DNA of 64,000 nt from Hymenobacter sp. YIM 151500-1 (lineage in GTDB: Bacteria; Bacteroidota; Bacteroidia; Cytophagales; Hymenobacteraceae): positions 2,728,001 to 2,792,000 of the forward strand of contig NZ_CP110139.1 in NCBI RefSeq assembly GCF_025979885.1. Reading direction: 5' to 3'. The notes beneath the pieces are model-generated. The model was not told the origin of the DNA. It made no database searches and was given only the letters and a program-made list of their open reading frames with translations. Of the stretch, positions 63,531 through 64,000 are shown one piece after another (the stretch's first letter is position 1; every line of letters starts with the position of its first letter). A program made the position numbers and the translations under genes.

Positions 63531-64000
63531 ATGAAACTACGACTCGGCATGATTGGCGGCGGGCCCGGCGCGTTTATCGGGGCGGTGCACCGCCACGCCG
63601 CCGCCCTTGATGGCATGTACGAGCTGACGGCCGGCGCCTTCAGCGCCGACGCCGAGAAGTCGCGGGCTATGGGCGGGCTGCTGGGTCTGGCGCCGGAGCG
63701 GGTGTACGGCTCGTATCAGGAGCTGATCGGCCAGGAAAGGCAGCGGCCCGAGGCCGAGCGGGTGCAGGTTATCAGCATCGTCACGCCCAACCACGTGCAC
63801 TTCGACCCGGCCCGGCTGGCCCTGGAAAACGGCTTCCACGTCATCCTGGATAAGCCCATGACCTTCTCGCTGGCCGAGGCCCGGCAGCTGGCCGATGTGG
63901 CCGAGGCCAGCGGCTGCCTGCTCTGCCTCACGCACACCTACACCGGCTACCCCATGATCAAGGAAGCCCGGCAGCTGGTGGCCGCGGGCACGCTGGGCCC
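63531..64000 (+). CDS. Gfo/Idh/MocA family oxidoreductase (partial)
   Basis: The first 156 residues of an NAD(P)-dependent sugar or inositol dehydrogenase-like protein, cut by the window end. The Rossmann motif is LGMIGGGPGAFIGAVHR at the N-terminus, and VSIVTPN-type VISIVTPNHVHF, then HVILDKPMTFSLAEA with the family EKP-like motif (DKP here) are seen. There is no signal peptide. It follows the nucleoside/sugar-type transporter in the same direction, so import and oxidation of one compound is possible. Confidence 0.9.
   Translation, partial: MKLRLGMIGGGPGAFIGAVHRHAAALDGMYELTAGAFSADAEKSRAMGGLLGLAPERVYGSYQELIGQERQRPEAERVQVISIVTPNHVHFDPARLALENGFHVILDKPMTFSLAEARQLADVAEASGCLLCLTHTYTGYPMIKEARQLVAAGTLG

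Overview
The window reads as chromosome of a GC-rich Bacteroidota bacterium, most likely Hymenobacter or a close Cytophagales relative. This is inferred from content: proteins with carboxypeptidase-like regulatory domains, a propeller-type sensor kinase, an ABC permease fused to an M1 peptidase, a short NuoG, few visible Shine-Dalgarno sites, and a promoter of the Bacteroidota form TTG-N19-TAnnTTTG before nuoA. No rRNA, tRNA, CRISPR array, phage or intact insertion sequence was seen.

Layout. 0-14.5 kb is a mixed block: HupE-like protein, M1 peptidase, a DUF433 antitoxin beside a dead DUF5615 toxin, a PH-domain protein, type II NADH dehydrogenase, an ArsR-like regulator, a ferredoxin-like protein, a YjjG-type HAD, a dNMP-kinase-like protein, a GH43 glycosidase, pruA and two Uma2 genes (one broken). 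14.5-34.5 kb is the complete complex I set nuoA to nuoN in canonical order, but interrupted: an MNT-HEPN toxin-antitoxin pair between nuoD and nuoE, a coiled-coil ORF between nuoE and nuoF, an ORF remnant between nuoH and nuoI, a 4.3 kb block (serine hydrolase, membrane protein, ECF sigma factor, MaoC-like hydratase) between nuoJ and nuoK, and a very AT-rich orphan between nuoL and nuoM. A terminator after nuoJ and a promoter-like element before nuoK suggest two transcription units. 34.6-44.2 kb holds an OmpA/DUF937 protein and two two-component systems around a secreted amidohydrolase. 44.4-57.8 kb holds M28 and M61 peptidases, four paralogous secreted proteins with a shared C-terminal domain, a decayed ABC ATPase copy, and an intact ABC ATPase with a permease-M1 fusion. 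57.9-64 kb holds an HtrA-like protease, a GMC dehydrogenase with its small subunit, a nucleoside-type MFS transporter and the start of a Gfo/Idh/MocA oxidoreductase.

The strongest non-gene signal is a set of inverted repeats between genes. Many begin on, or within a few bases of, the stop codon of the gene before them, and some supply that stop codon. They are of two sorts: dispersed families found several times in the window, and hairpins whose arms are unique to one gap, mostly inside the nuo operon. I see no clearly new defence or biosynthetic system. The best candidates for undescribed biology are the genes carried inside the nuo operon, the stop-anchored hairpins, and the secreted two-domain paralog family.
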